This document shows positions 26,083 to 35,785 of a stretch of 64,000 nt of DNA, piece by piece. The stretch's first letter is position 1. Each line of letters begins with the position of its first letter. Where the stretch lies: the NCBI GenBank assembly GCA_023407175.1, contig JAEYMU010000053.1, positions 620,001-684,000 on the forward strand, given 5' to 3'. Under the pieces are notes generated by a model. The model was not told the DNA's origin, did no database searches, and was given only the letters and a program-made list of their open reading frames with translations. This DNA is from Bacillota bacterium (lineage in GTDB: Bacteria; Bacillota_A; Clostridia; Lachnospirales; Lachnospiraceae). The position numbers were made by a program, and so were the translations under genes.

Positions 26083-26511
26083 ATGAAGGTAAAGGATATT
26101 ATGTCAAGAGATATTGCAAGCTTATGCTCTGATGATTCTATCGAACGTGCGGCTCAGCTTATGAAGCAGTACAATTGTGGTTCAATTCCTGTCTGCACGC
26201 AGGATAAATTAATCGGTATTGTCACAGACAGAGATATTGCCGTTCGAAGTGTTGCCTCCGGGCAGGATGTAACAAAGCAGACCGTCGGCGATATCATGAC
26301 GGATAATGTAGTATTCGGCAGCCCGGAGATGGACGTGTCCGATGCTGCAAGATTAATGAGTGACAGACAAATCCGAAGGCTCCCGATTGTTGAAAACAAT
26401 AGTCTGATCGGTATCGTAGCCCTCGGTGATATCTCCCTTGAGCCAAGGTATCAGGATAATGCAGAGGATGCTCTAAAGAACATCTCCGAGCCTGGCACAA
26501 GGCTATGGTAA
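26083..26511 (+). CDS. Tandem CBS-domain protein
   Basis: A 142-residue protein made of two CBS motifs (IMSRDIASL..IGIVTDRDIAVR and IMTDNVVFG..IGIVALGDI), which bind adenine nucleotides and sense energy state. It has no attached effector domain. GGAGG lies 7 nt ahead of the ATG. It stands alone with a terminator behind it. Related stand-alone proteins are often stress or stationary-phase proteins in Firmicutes. Confidence 0.85.
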   Translation: MKVKDIMSRDIASLCSDDSIERAAQLMKQYNCGSIPVCTQDKLIGIVTDRDIAVRSVASGQDVTKQTVGDIMTDNVVFGSPEMDVSDAARLMSDRQIRRLPIVENNSLIGIVALGDISLEPRYQDNAEDALKNISEPGTRLW

Positions 26512-26572
26512 TGGCATACTGAACCACCTCTTTTCAGAAATTGGAGGTATTTCATCATAGTCATGCTCCGAG

Positions 26573-26614
26573 CGCATGTTATGGCAAAGCATTATGGCTT
26601 TGCTATGACATGCG
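26573..26614 (+). terminator. Terminator after CBS-domain gene
   Basis: 26573-26590 pairs over 18 positions (two of them G-U) with 26597-26614, followed by TTTTAT. The end abuts the stop of the convergent GH2 gene. Confidence 0.8.
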
Positions 26615-26616
26615 TT

Positions 26617-29600
26617 TTATATCAGGAAATGAAACCCTTCAAAATCAAAATTACATCCCGGCAGAAATACAAAGCTGACCTTCTGCTTACCTGTCACCCT
26701 TGTAAGTATAAACTCCTTCTCGGTATATTCCTCTGTGTAAGGAAACTCAACACTCTGGCTGGCGCTGCCTTCCTCACTGTCAAAATGAAGGTGGATTGTA
26801 TTATCGGTATGGGACCGTCCGCAGATAACCAGCTTCGTTACTCCTTCCTCACCAAAATCCATCCCATCGAATTCAATGGAGGAATTATTCCCGATATGCT
26901 CAATGGCCTCTCTGGTTATGGTATAAGAGTCACCGTAAATCCGGTTATTGTCAACTGCCTTCAGGCGTTCCAGAGCCTTCTCCGTATAGGTAAACCGGAT
27001 ACCCTGCAAATTGAGCTTATGATAGAATACAAAGCATACGGTTGTAATTCCCTTCAACCGCCTGGGAAGCTTGAAGGTATTAGGAAGAAAGGTAGCCCAA
27101 ATCCAATCCGCCTGATAGGTAGCAGCTAAAAGCTGTGCAGCTCCGGGTTCACCGGGAACTCCCTCCCAGATTTCAACCGGAATCGGATCATTGCTCCAAA
27201 AGCAGATGGGCAGTGTAACCTCATCGGAACCATAATCTCCAAAATCAAAGCCCCGAAAGCCAATGATATTGGTAACCCCGTCTCTGGTATTGATGCCGCC
27301 CATCAGTCCGTTATCCAGCTCATAATTGCTGACATTATAAAGGGCTGCGTCTATTAGCTCATAGGGATTGACCGTAACGGCACCCATGCCGGATATCTCA
27401 AATTCCAGCTCGGAGATTACCTTGGTAAGCCCTGTACCGTTCTTTGCGATGCAGCGCAGACGAAACTCACCATCACCCAGGGCTGTTATGGCTGCCTCTT
27501 TGTCCTCTACTTCAATTTTTACTGTATTAGTCTCTATTCCCGCTGCCGTAACCGCCTTCCACTCGATCTCCTGACAGGTACTGTTCTCAGGAAGTATCCG
27601 GGCCGAGACCTTAGCCGTTGTATGCTCTCTGTCAAGCCGGTTTGTACCGCGGTTTGTCAGCTCTATCTTGCGGACCGGTATCTCCGGGTCCGGTTCAGAT
27701 TTGATGTTTTGCATCAGGGCAGATACCCCAGGAATTTTCTCACAGGGAATTGCCTTTAATATTAATTTCTCACAGGGAAGGCCCTGGGAGGATACCTCGA
27801 CCTGGATTTCTCCCGGCTCCGTTCTCGCAGCAACGATTGCCAGCAGCTTACCGGCAAAAAACCTTCTGCTGGTTCCCTTATACTGGTCATAATCCGTACT
27901 GTCCCCGTTATCCAAGCCTACCAGTCTTCCTGCTCCGCTCACCGCCACCTCTACCCGGTTATTTGCATTCGCTACGGGATTGCCCTTATCATCCTGCAAG
28001 GATATTTCCATAAAGATTAAATCCAGACCATCCGCCCTCAGCTCATATTTATCCGGAGAGAGAAGGATTTTAGCGCCGTCCCCGAAGGAGCTTTGTATAT
28101 CAGTCGCAATTACTTTCCCGTTCTCGTCATAGGCTACCGCCTTTAATATACCTGGCCGGTAAGGCAGCTGCCATTTGCCTATGAGCTGCTTTCCGCGGGC
28201 ATGGTCGATGTCAAAGGCTCCAACCGATTCTTCATTGAAGAACAGCTCTATTCTGGGCGCATTGGAACACACCAGAATATCTATCAGCTGCCCCTCATTA
28301 AAATCCCAGTAAGGGAATACATGCACCATGGGACTTACTTTGTAATCCGTCCACTGTGCCTGATAGAGATAATAGGTATCCTTGGGAAAGCCCGCCGTAT
28401 CCAGCTGACCGTAGTAGGAATTCTTTGTGGCATAGGGGGTCGGCTCTCCGATATAATCAAATCCGGTCCAGACAAACTGGCCCAGGGTATATTTCTTATC
28501 CCGGTAGCAGGTCAGACTGTCCTGGATGCTCTTGACTCCCCAGCTGGTTGTACAGTTATCCAGGCAGGAGCACTGCTCATCCTCATACATAACCACAATC
28601 TTATTCTGCGGAAAATGATAAACCCCCCGGCTCTGTACGGTTGCCCCGGTCTCACTTCCGAGGATATACCAATCCGGATATTTCTCATGCTGCTCCTCAT
28701 AAAGCCGTTCCAGATAATTATAACCGGCAAGCTTTACTTCATCTGCACATTTTTGCGCATTCTCTCCGAACATATAATTCGAGCCGATGGTCACCCTGGC
28801 ATTCTTCTTCGGATCATGAAGGAGTACCTGTTCCTTCAGCAGCTTCGTAACCTCAAGCCCCCGCTCATCCGCATGGGTATCATAAATTTCATTGCCGATG
28901 CTCCACATAAGAATGCTGGGATGGTTGCGGTCCCTTCTGACCCAGCTTGTAATGTCCTTCTGATACCATTCTTTAAAGAAGCGGGCATAGTCGTATTCAT
29001 TTTTCTGTCTTTCCCACATATCGAGGGCTTCGGAGATAATCAGTACACCCAGCTCATCGGCCAGCTCCATGAGCTCCACCGCAGGCATGTTATGGGAGGA
29101 GCGGATGGCATTGACCCCCATCTCCTTAAGCTTCACAAATTTACGCCGCAGTGCCGTCCTGTTAATCGCAGCCCCCAGCGCACCAAGATCATGGTGCTCG
29201 TTCACACCCTGAAGCTTGATATAATTATCATTCAGGAAAAAGCCCTCCTTCGTATCAAAACGGAAGGTACGCAGTCCAAAGTGCTGCAGCTCCTTATCCA
29301 ATACCGTATTATCTGCGATAAGCTCTGTTTTTAAGGTATAGAGATAGGGCTTGTCAAGATTCCACAGGACCGGCTCCCTGATATAAATACACTGGGTATC
29401 CTTTATTAAAGCGTCAGATGCCGTAATTTGATTTTCTGATACGGCAATCATATCTGCGTTGGCATCAAATACTGTATGCCGCAGGATGGCCTCCACCGCC
29501 TGACCCTTCATCCTTGTACCGGTGCCGGCAGCCCTAAAGCCGACTTCCGGGGCCTTTACCACCTCAGTCTCAAGCTCCACAGACCAGCCGTCCTCTTCCT

Positions 29601-30114
29601 GCCCTGCCACAATATAAATTCCGTCCGTCACCAGATGCAAGGGAGCCGTCGTCTTAAGCCACACATTACGGTAGATGCCCGCTCCTGAATACCAGCGGGA
29701 ATTGGGATGCTGGTGCACCACTCTGACCTTAACCTCATTTTTTCCCGGCTGGAGATATCCTGTTATATCAAATTCAAAGGAGGAATAGCCATATTTCCAT
29801 GCACCCACAGTTTCGTTATTGATAAACACAGTGGAATCCATGTAAACACCCTCAAAGCAAAGGCTGATCCTCCGGCCCTCCATCCCATTAAGGACAAACT
29901 CCTTTTTATACCAGCCCTCGCCGGTCTCATACAAATCCTTCGTATTGTAAATCAGCCAGTCATGGGGCAGATCAATCTCGGACCAGCTGATACCCTCCCC
30001 ATTGATCTGCTCCAAAGAGGTTCCGACCTCCTGCCTGGTAAAGCTCCAGTTGTCGTTAAACAGTGTGTATTTTCCGGCGGCCTTACCGTATCCGGGATAA
30101 AACTCTTTCTCCAA
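26617..30114 (-). CDS. GH2 beta-galactosidase-like glycoside hydrolase
   Basis: The 1165-residue enzyme has the sugar-binding domain (WYKKEFVL, HQHPNSRWYSGAGIYRNVWL), the immunoglobulin-like domain, the GH2 TIM barrel and a long tail of DUF4982-like, Ig-like and galactose-binding-like domains. The acid/base is Glu409 in SIGNEIYD and the nucleophile Glu488 in GSETGA. No signal peptide is seen, so it acts in the cytosol on imported oligosaccharides. The frame appears to open with TTG at 30114 behind GGGGG; there is no ATG near. Beta-galactosidase is the commonest activity but beta-glucuronidase or other specificities cannot be excluded. Confidence 0.85.
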   Translation of the reverse strand: MEKEFYPGYGKAAGKYTLFNDNWSFTRQEVGTSLEQINGEGISWSEIDLPHDWLIYNTKDLYETGEGWYKKEFVLNGMEGRRISLCFEGVYMDSTVFINNETVGAWKYGYSSFEFDITGYLQPGKNEVKVRVVHQHPNSRWYSGAGIYRNVWLKTTAPLHLVTDGIYIVAGQEEDGWSVELETEVVKAPEVGFRAAGTGTRMKGQAVEAILRHTVFDANADMIAVSENQITASDALIKDTQCIYIREPVLWNLDKPYLYTLKTELIADNTVLDKELQHFGLRTFRFDTKEGFFLNDNYIKLQGVNEHHDLGALGAAINRTALRRKFVKLKEMGVNAIRSSHNMPAVELMELADELGVLIISEALDMWERQKNEYDYARFFKEWYQKDITSWVRRDRNHPSILMWSIGNEIYDTHADERGLEVTKLLKEQVLLHDPKKNARVTIGSNYMFGENAQKCADEVKLAGYNYLERLYEEQHEKYPDWYILGSETGATVQSRGVYHFPQNKIVVMYEDEQCSCLDNCTTSWGVKSIQDSLTCYRDKKYTLGQFVWTGFDYIGEPTPYATKNSYYGQLDTAGFPKDTYYLYQAQWTDYKVSPMVHVFPYWDFNEGQLIDILVCSNAPRIELFFNEESVGAFDIDHARGKQLIGKWQLPYRPGILKAVAYDENGKVIATDIQSSFGDGAKILLSPDKYELRADGLDLIFMEISLQDDKGNPVANANNRVEVAVSGAGRLVGLDNGDSTDYDQYKGTSRRFFAGKLLAIVAARTEPGEIQVEVSSQGLPCEKLILKAIPCEKIPGVSALMQNIKSEPDPEIPVRKIELTNRGTNRLDREHTTAKVSARILPENSTCQEIEWKAVTAAGIETNTVKIEVEDKEAAITALGDGEFRLRCIAKNGTGLTKVISELEFEISGMGAVTVNPYELIDAALYNVSNYELDNGLMGGINTRDGVTNIIGFRGFDFGDYGSDEVTLPICFWSNDPIPVEIWEGVPGEPGAAQLLAATYQADWIWATFLPNTFKLPRRLKGITTVCFVFYHKLNLQGIRFTYTEKALERLKAVDNNRIYGDSYTITREAIEHIGNNSSIEFDGMDFGEEGVTKLVICGRSHTDNTIHLHFDSEEGSASQSVEFPYTEEYTEKEFILTRVTGKQKVSFVFLPGCNFDFEGFHFLI

Positions 30115-30161
30115 AATATAAACCCCCGCAGCTTTATAATTCTGTCTTATTCTTATACCCT

Positions 30162-31865
30162 TTACATCTGGGCGTTAAATAAGCTCTTTATCTTGTAAAT
30201 TACGTCATCGGAATCCGCATTAATGCTGGAGGCCTCGTTGATATTCGATATAGCCTGCAAGGCTGTAATATCCTTGTTATAGCCAATGGTATAAACAGGA
30301 ATGCTGCTTTCCTTAATTACCGGCTCCACGTAGTCAAGGGAATTTCCAATATTGGTTTCACCGTCACTTAATAAAAACAGCATCAGCTTGGCATCAGGAT
30401 TTGTTTCCTTTGCCTCCAACAGCATCTTAACAGCAACCGTAATACCGTCATAGGTTGCCGTATTGCCGCCAGCCTGCAAATCCTCCACAGCTCCCTGGAA
30501 ATAAGCCCTCTGGTTAAGATCAAACTTTGCAATCGGAAGCTCAATCGCCACATCCGTACTATAGCTGACCAGTCCGATATAATTATTGTCATTGATGTAT
30601 TGCGCTCCGTTGATCAGACTCTTCTTCAGCTGATTGATCGGATCGCCGTCCATGCTTCCGCTGACATCCGCCACAAATACCGCAATAATATCCTTACCGC
30701 CGTCCTTATTCTGCTTCCAAAGCTGCTGTGCCTGCAATACGGTAGATCCGTTCACATCATAGCTTTCTCCTGCATAGTCATTCAGACCATTGAAGCCATA
30801 TTCCGCAGCAAGGTCCTGGGAGCTGTCATTTAAGCTATATTCGGTGAACTGGTCCAGCACCGCCTTCTTATCCTCTGACAGAGCTCCTACCTGATAGATG
30901 GGATTATCATGACGGATTCCAAAGGGAATGAACTCATATTTGGATAGCTCCTCATCATTTACATAGGTCTGATACTCCATAACCATTCCGTCCAGCTTGC
31001 CGGAGGCTGCGCTCTCCCTCATCTGCATCGTGGTATAGGCCACATAGGGCACATTATTCTGGAAGGTTGTAAAGCCTGCCTTCGCTTTATCGCTTAGCAA
31101 ATTGGAAGCATCATAATAGTTGAGAGTGCTTAACAGGAAGTTTAAGCCTGTGGAGCTGGCCAATGGATTCGTATAACCCATCACCATTTCGTTATTTACA
31201 ACTGCCGTCAGTACCGCTTCCATATCTGCTGCACCGTACTTGCTTTCCAGCATTTCCTTAGTGCTCTTGCTGACCAGGATACCTGCTACGTTACCCACAA
31301 GCCGGTCCGCCTCTATCGTTACGTCTCCGCCCTGGGCCTTAATCAGATTCCCCCATAGTATGGAGGAAGGCGAGAAGGCATCCGGTGCGTATTTACCGGA
31401 GATGATATAATCTGCGCCAAGACCGGAGGCAATGTTGCGGACAGATACGGAAATTGTCCTTCCGTCAATCGTGTAGCCCTGCTCATTGAACTTCTTTGCC
31501 ACCTCTACAATCCAGCCATCCTTGCCATCACCCGATTTCTCCGGACTTGCGAATATTTCAATATTGATGTCACCGGTTCCCTCCACCACCAGAGGATATT
31601 TTTCTATCTCCGGCAGCTCATCATAAAGAGAAGGAGTCGCCAGGTCGACTGAAGCCTTTCTGGGGCTGTTCGTTCCTACCTTGATACTTTGTGAAAGGTA
31701 TTCCAGCTTTTCGGTAAGACTTTTATTATTAAAAGTCTCCAATTCCTTTTCATCCCGATTGGATACCCCCGAGAATTTACTTGCCATGCTTACAAGGATC
31801 AAAACCACTATAAATATAACACCAATTCCCAATGCAAATTTTACCAGATTATTTTTACCGTTCAT
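30162..31865 (-). CDS. Membrane-anchored solute-binding protein fused to VWA domain
   Basis: The 567-residue protein starts with one membrane helix (residues 8-27). Residues about 98-370 resemble an extracellular solute-binding protein of the bacterial family 1 kind (NIEIFASPEK, DAFSPSSILWGNLI, VAGILVSKSTKEML). Residues about 392-565 are a von Willebrand A domain with the intact metal site DVSGS (400-404), a conserved Thr and the Asp of LLSDGETN. The ATG at 31865 follows GGAGG and lies inside the end of the upstream gene. The overlap with that coiled-coil membrane protein implies a complex. Confidence 0.78.
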   Translation of the reverse strand: MNGKNNLVKFALGIGVIFIVVLILVSMASKFSGVSNRDEKELETFNNKSLTEKLEYLSQSIKVGTNSPRKASVDLATPSLYDELPEIEKYPLVVEGTGDINIEIFASPEKSGDGKDGWIVEVAKKFNEQGYTIDGRTISVSVRNIASGLGADYIISGKYAPDAFSPSSILWGNLIKAQGGDVTIEADRLVGNVAGILVSKSTKEMLESKYGAADMEAVLTAVVNNEMVMGYTNPLASSTGLNFLLSTLNYYDASNLLSDKAKAGFTTFQNNVPYVAYTTMQMRESAASGKLDGMVMEYQTYVNDEELSKYEFIPFGIRHDNPIYQVGALSEDKKAVLDQFTEYSLNDSSQDLAAEYGFNGLNDYAGESYDVNGSTVLQAQQLWKQNKDGGKDIIAVFVADVSGSMDGDPINQLKKSLINGAQYINDNNYIGLVSYSTDVAIELPIAKFDLNQRAYFQGAVEDLQAGGNTATYDGITVAVKMLLEAKETNPDAKLMLFLLSDGETNIGNSLDYVEPVIKESSIPVYTIGYNKDITALQAISNINEASSINADSDDVIYKIKSLFNAQM

Positions 31866-32583
31866 TTTTTCCTCCATTTCCTTGATTGCTGTATTTCTTA
31901 GCCAGCTCATCTATCTCATCCTCTGAACCGGTCCGAAGGCTCTGCATGGCATTGATCACATCCTTAAGCCTTGAGAGGTCCTGTTCCGGTCCGGTCTCAC
32001 CCATCTGGGAGACCTCTGTAATTAATGTTTCAAAATCCGTCATTATCTCATTGTTTTTAAACAAAAGCCCTTCCATATACTTAATATTCTCCCTGAGGAT
32101 ATCCGGTATCCCCTGATCGTCAAATATCTCCGCCCGGCTTAAAATCCTTCTCACATTCCCCGTCAATGCCTCTTCTACCAAATCTACCACATTCTCGAGG
32201 GCTGCTCCGTCCTCTGTCCCGCTGACCAAAAGCATGACCTCTTTTCGCCGCTTAAACCGTTGTATCTGTTCCAGAATGATATCGATACATCTCCTAAGCT
32301 GGGGATTTCTGTGCCTCCTTCGCTGCTCCGACAGGGCAAATCCCAGCCGGTCCAGCTCCGTTACCTTATCCTCCTGGGCTAATTCCTGCACACTGACCCG
32401 AAAGATGATCTTATAAAGCAGCAAAATAGCGAAGAATAGTACAACAAATACCCCCATAATCAGTATTGTCTTCATTGTAACCTCTGCCTGCATTGACCGT
32501 AGGATGATAATAGCGATTGGAACCGTTAATACGGCGCTGATTCCTGCAATCAGATACAAAGTATAATTTTTCTTACGATTCAT
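31855..32583 (-). CDS. Two-helix membrane protein with coiled coil
   Basis: A 242-residue protein with two membrane helices (about 8-27 and 38-60) and a long charged, helical cytosolic part (residues 75-235). It overlaps the VWA fusion gene by 11 nt. Proteins of this shape accompany VWA and TelA-type proteins in Clostridia, but I cannot place it in a named family. Confidence 0.6.
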   Translation of the reverse strand: MNRKKNYTLYLIAGISAVLTVPIAIIILRSMQAEVTMKTILIMGVFVVLFFAILLLYKIIFRVSVQELAQEDKVTELDRLGFALSEQRRRHRNPQLRRCIDIILEQIQRFKRRKEVMLLVSGTEDGAALENVVDLVEEALTGNVRRILSRAEIFDDQGIPDILRENIKYMEGLLFKNNEIMTDFETLITEVSQMGETGPEQDLSRLKDVINAMQSLRTGSEDEIDELAKKYSNQGNGGKNER

Positions 32584-32743
32584 ACGAACAACCCATGCCT
32601 TCCCTTTTCAATTCACTGATGCACAGTTATTTACAGAATGCTCTATAAGATTTATATTATAATACAATTCCACTTTTTTCAAGAGCGCAGAATGATACCG
32701 GAATAAGAGAATTCTTATATTTTGATTAAAAACAGAAGGAAAA

Positions 32744-32766
32744 GAAGCAGCCAAAAAGGCTGCTTC
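32744..32766 (-). terminator. Terminator after uppP
   Basis: GAAGCAGCC (32744-32752) pairs with GGCTGCTTC (32758-32766). On the minus strand it is followed by TTTTCCTTCTGTTTTT and it begins 15 nt past the uppP stop. Confidence 0.85.
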
Positions 32767-32780
32767 AAAGATTCCTCACT

Positions 32781-33617
32781 TTATGCAATATATTGCTTTC
32801 CCAAAAAATATCCTATTACGATACACCCCAGGATGATTCTGTACCAACCAAATACTTTAAAATCATGCTTCTTGATATATCCGGTTAAGAAGCGAATAAT
32901 AAAAACCGATACGATAAAGGCAGTTATCATTCCCGCAGCTAATATGATTATCTCAAACTGGGTAAACTCAAATCCAAACTTTACAATCTTAAGCAGACTG
33001 GCTCCAAACATAACCGGTACCGCCAAAAAAAAGGTAAACTCCGTCGCCACTCCTCTGGCAACTCCGATAATCATAGCACCAAGAATCGTCGCACCCGAAC
33101 GGGAGGTCCCTGGAAATATAGCGGCAATCAATTGAAATACACCAATCATTGCAGCAATCCCAAAGGTGATCTCCTGGATTGAATTTACTTTAAATTCCTG
33201 CTTCCTGTTCCTGTTTTCTATGATAATAAAAAGTATGCCGAATACAATCAGGGACAAAGCCACTGTCTGGTAGTTATAGAACAATTGATCAATCTCATCA
33301 TCCCATAGAATACCGATCACCGCTGCCGGGATACAGGCAACTAAAATTTTCAACCACATAACCATGACATCTGTTTTAATCAAATATTTGTTCTTTAGTG
33401 AAAACGGAAATAATTTGTTCCAATATATGGCTATTACGGCTATAATTGCTCCAAGCTGTATCACAACTAAAAACATGCTTTTAAATTCCTCTGACATATC
33501 CAGGTGGAGAAATTCATCCACCAATATCATATGTCCCGTGCTGCTGATTGGAAGCCATTCGGTTATTCCTTCCACGATTCCTAATACAATTGCTTTAATT
33601 ATCTCTAATAGATTCAT
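32781..33617 (-). CDS. uppP: Undecaprenyl-diphosphatase (BacA family)
   Basis: The 278-residue membrane enzyme removes a phosphate from undecaprenyl pyrophosphate on the outer face of the membrane, recycling the carrier for peptidoglycan and wall polymers, and gives bacitracin tolerance. The two catalytic motifs are intact: GIVEGITEWLPISSTGH near residue 15 and FPGTSRSGATI near 165. GAGG is 7 nt ahead of the ATG at 33617. It follows two YibE/F genes on the same strand, separated by 32 nt. Confidence 0.92.
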   Translation of the reverse strand: MNLLEIIKAIVLGIVEGITEWLPISSTGHMILVDEFLHLDMSEEFKSMFLVVIQLGAIIAVIAIYWNKLFPFSLKNKYLIKTDVMVMWLKILVACIPAAVIGILWDDEIDQLFYNYQTVALSLIVFGILFIIIENRNRKQEFKVNSIQEITFGIAAMIGVFQLIAAIFPGTSRSGATILGAMIIGVARGVATEFTFFLAVPVMFGASLLKIVKFGFEFTQFEIIILAAGMITAFIVSVFIIRFLTGYIKKHDFKVFGWYRIILGCIVIGYFLGKQYIA

Positions 33618-33649
33618 TGGACACCTCACAAATATTTATTTGCCTATAG

Positions 33650-34435
33650 TCATAACCTACTATAGCCGTTCAGTTTCTTTTCCTGTTTTTTCATAAACAT
33701 AAAATATGTTGTAACTCCCGCTGTAACCGGAATTACCACGGTTGCCCCCAGGCTGCTGCAAATCACCTGAATGATTTCCGCACAAAACACCTTGGAATTT
33801 ACTATTTCTCCGAGAGAATAGGATAAATCCTTAAACCAGATCAGCAGTGCAAGATATCCTCCTAAAAAAGCAAAATAAATGGTATTCGTCATTGTTCCCA
33901 AAATATCCCTTCCCACATTCATACCTGACCGGAATAATTCTTTTTTGGTTAAGAGAGGATTGTTCTTATAAAGCTCATTCATAGCCGAAGATATTGAAAT
34001 CGCCACATCTATCACCGCGCCTATCAGGCCAAGAAGCATGGTGCAAACAAGGAGTTTGGAAAAATTCAAATTGACGAAAAGGGAAAAGGAGCTGATTTCA
34101 TCATATTCCTCTTCTCCAAAGCCCTGTATTTTTGACACAGCTCCCAGACTGTTAATTACGCACACCATCAAAAGCAAGGTTATCAGCACCGATAAAAAGG
34201 CTGAAATGGTTTTTTTGCTGACCTTATTAATAAAAAATAATGAAATACAGCTTATTATAATCCCTGCGGCCATTGTGATAAGAAACGGATTATTATGATG
34301 AGCCATGAGTAAAATGGAGAAAAACAATACCAGCATATTAAGCAGCAGAGCCACAAAGGATTTTATTCCCTGTCTTCCTCCGATTTCCTCCATTAAATAA
34401 AACAATATAAAAATCAAAACTAAGATAACATTCAT
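33650..34435 (-). CDS. YibE/F-like membrane protein, short form
   Basis: A 261-residue membrane protein homologous to the C-terminal part of the gene upstream: shared GAVIDVAISISSAMNELY and GMNVGRDILGTMTNT match GAIMDIAITISSSIYELY and GMQIGRDIMGTMCN. It lacks the N-terminal soluble domain. It starts 21 nt after the longer gene, so the two are probably one complex. The family's function is unknown. Confidence 0.8.
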   Translation of the reverse strand: MNVILVLIFILFYLMEEIGGRQGIKSFVALLLNMLVLFFSILLMAHHNNPFLITMAAGIIISCISLFFINKVSKKTISAFLSVLITLLLMVCVINSLGAVSKIQGFGEEEYDEISSFSLFVNLNFSKLLVCTMLLGLIGAVIDVAISISSAMNELYKNNPLLTKKELFRSGMNVGRDILGTMTNTIYFAFLGGYLALLIWFKDLSYSLGEIVNSKVFCAEIIQVICSSLGATVVIPVTAGVTTYFMFMKKQEKKLNGYSRL

Positions 34436-34456
34436 TTTTTCTCTCTTTTTCCTACT

Positions 34457-35548
34457 CTACGAGCTTAAACCCTTTGCCCTCTTATGCAAAAGGAAGATAC
34501 TGATATGCAGTGATATTGGAATTGCCAGAACGATTCCTATACTGCCGGTTAAAGCCCGCACCAGCTCCAGTGATAAATTTGTATAGAAGGCGTTCCATAC
34601 AGGCATTCCGTTTTTTATATACAGTAATATCATTGGAACGGAGCCGCTGACATAAGCCAAAAGCAGTATATTACACATAGTTCCCATAATATCCCTTCCG
34701 ATTTGCATACCGGAAGCAATCAGGGCCTTCTTGTCCGTGACATTACTATCATATAATTCATAGATTGAGGAGGAAATTGTAATAGCAATATCCATAATCG
34801 CCCCCAGGGAGCCAAGCAGAATTTCAGATATAAAGATAGGGAATATTGGCCGTGTAATAAATTGCATTTCCTCATATCTCATACCATTTTCATTTGTAAC
34901 CAGCATAACCGCATAGGAAATCAGCATCGTGGAAAATGTTGCGGCAATTACGGAAATAATGGCAGAATAGGCCTTCCTGTTATTCCCCAGTACCATAAGC
35001 ATCGAGAAGGCAGTAAATAAAACCGCAATAATACTGCACAGCAGCAGTAAATTCATCCCGTTACGGTAGATGTCCAGGGCATAATAAAAAATAACGACAT
35101 TAACCGCCAGGCTTAATGCCGACAGAAGCCCCTTCTTTTTTCCAATCAATATGATAAAGATAAGAAAAAGCCAGGCAGTAAGCACAAGGTACTGATCCCT
35201 TTTCACACCCGTGATGGCCCCGGATAATTGCTGTTGCTCGGTAACCGTCAGTGTCAGAAATAATTTATCTCCTCTTTGATAACGGTAATCATAAGCACCT
35301 GTTTTGGTATATTGGTTGTCCAATTCCAAAGTCTTGCCGATATCCCCGCCATTCAGGATATGAACCGTCAATTTTTGATCAAATACGGCAGACTGGTTCT
35401 CTGTATCTGACGATGTATTTTCATATTCCCTGACCTCTGTCACCTTCGCGATGGTTCTATGGTAAAACCTCTCATTGTTATTTACAAAAATCACGCTTAT
35501 TATGGCACAAAGGAGCAGAAGTCCATAGCCCGCTATTTTTTTATCCAT
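34457..35548 (-). CDS. YibE/F family membrane protein, long form
   Basis: A 363-residue protein with an N-terminal membrane anchor, a soluble extracellular domain of about 100 residues (KVTEVREYENT..GDIGKTLELDNQY) and then about seven membrane helices with the YibE/F core GAIMDIAITISSSIYEL. The soluble domain resembles those of other YibE/F proteins. With the short partner and uppP it forms an operon; a link to envelope metabolism is suggested by position only. Confidence 0.8.
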   Translation of the reverse strand: MDKKIAGYGLLLLCAIISVIFVNNNERFYHRTIAKVTEVREYENTSSDTENQSAVFDQKLTVHILNGGDIGKTLELDNQYTKTGAYDYRYQRGDKLFLTLTVTEQQQLSGAITGVKRDQYLVLTAWLFLIFIILIGKKKGLLSALSLAVNVVIFYYALDIYRNGMNLLLLCSIIAVLFTAFSMLMVLGNNRKAYSAIISVIAATFSTMLISYAVMLVTNENGMRYEEMQFITRPIFPIFISEILLGSLGAIMDIAITISSSIYELYDSNVTDKKALIASGMQIGRDIMGTMCNILLLAYVSGSVPMILLYIKNGMPVWNAFYTNLSLELVRALTGSIGIVLAIPISLHISIFLLHKRAKGLSS

Positions 35549-35572
35549 CCTATTATGTAACCTTCTTAATAT

Positions 35573-35650
35573 TTATACCCCTGCATATCGCAAGCCTTGC
35601 TTGTGATACTGCTTCAATAAGTAGTTTGAAAGTGATTTTCTTTCAAACTT
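35573..35650 (+). repeat. Double-hairpin repeat, tandem copy 1
   Basis: The copy contains CCCCTGCATATCGCAAGCC, its partner GCTTGTGATA giving hairpin 1, then an AGTTTGAAAGT arm and ACTTTCAAA-like arm giving hairpin 2. It lies immediately upstream of the second copy and in the gap between the DtxR gene and the YibE/F operon. Confidence 0.85.
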
Positions 35651-35729
35651 ATACCCCTGCATATCGCAAGCCTGCTTGCGATACTGCTTTAATAAGGAGT
35701 TTGAAAGTGTCCTTTACTTTCAAACTTTC
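35651..35729 (+). repeat. Double-hairpin repeat, tandem copy 2
   Basis: This is the best-preserved copy. Hairpin 1 is TATCGCAAGCC with GCTTGCGATA; hairpin 2 is AGTTTGAAAGTG with CACTTTCAAACT-like sequence on the other arm. It is nearly identical in layout to 45483-45564. Confidence 0.88.
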
Positions 35730-35785
35730 CACCTTATTGTACACTCTCTTTTGGCGTTGTACAAGGGAAAGCTTAAAAATAAGCC

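Noticed and set aside
28201..29334. 377-codon open frame on the plus strand inside the GH2 gene
   Set aside because: It is antisense to the conserved GH2 catalytic region; no motif or ribosome-binding site supports it.
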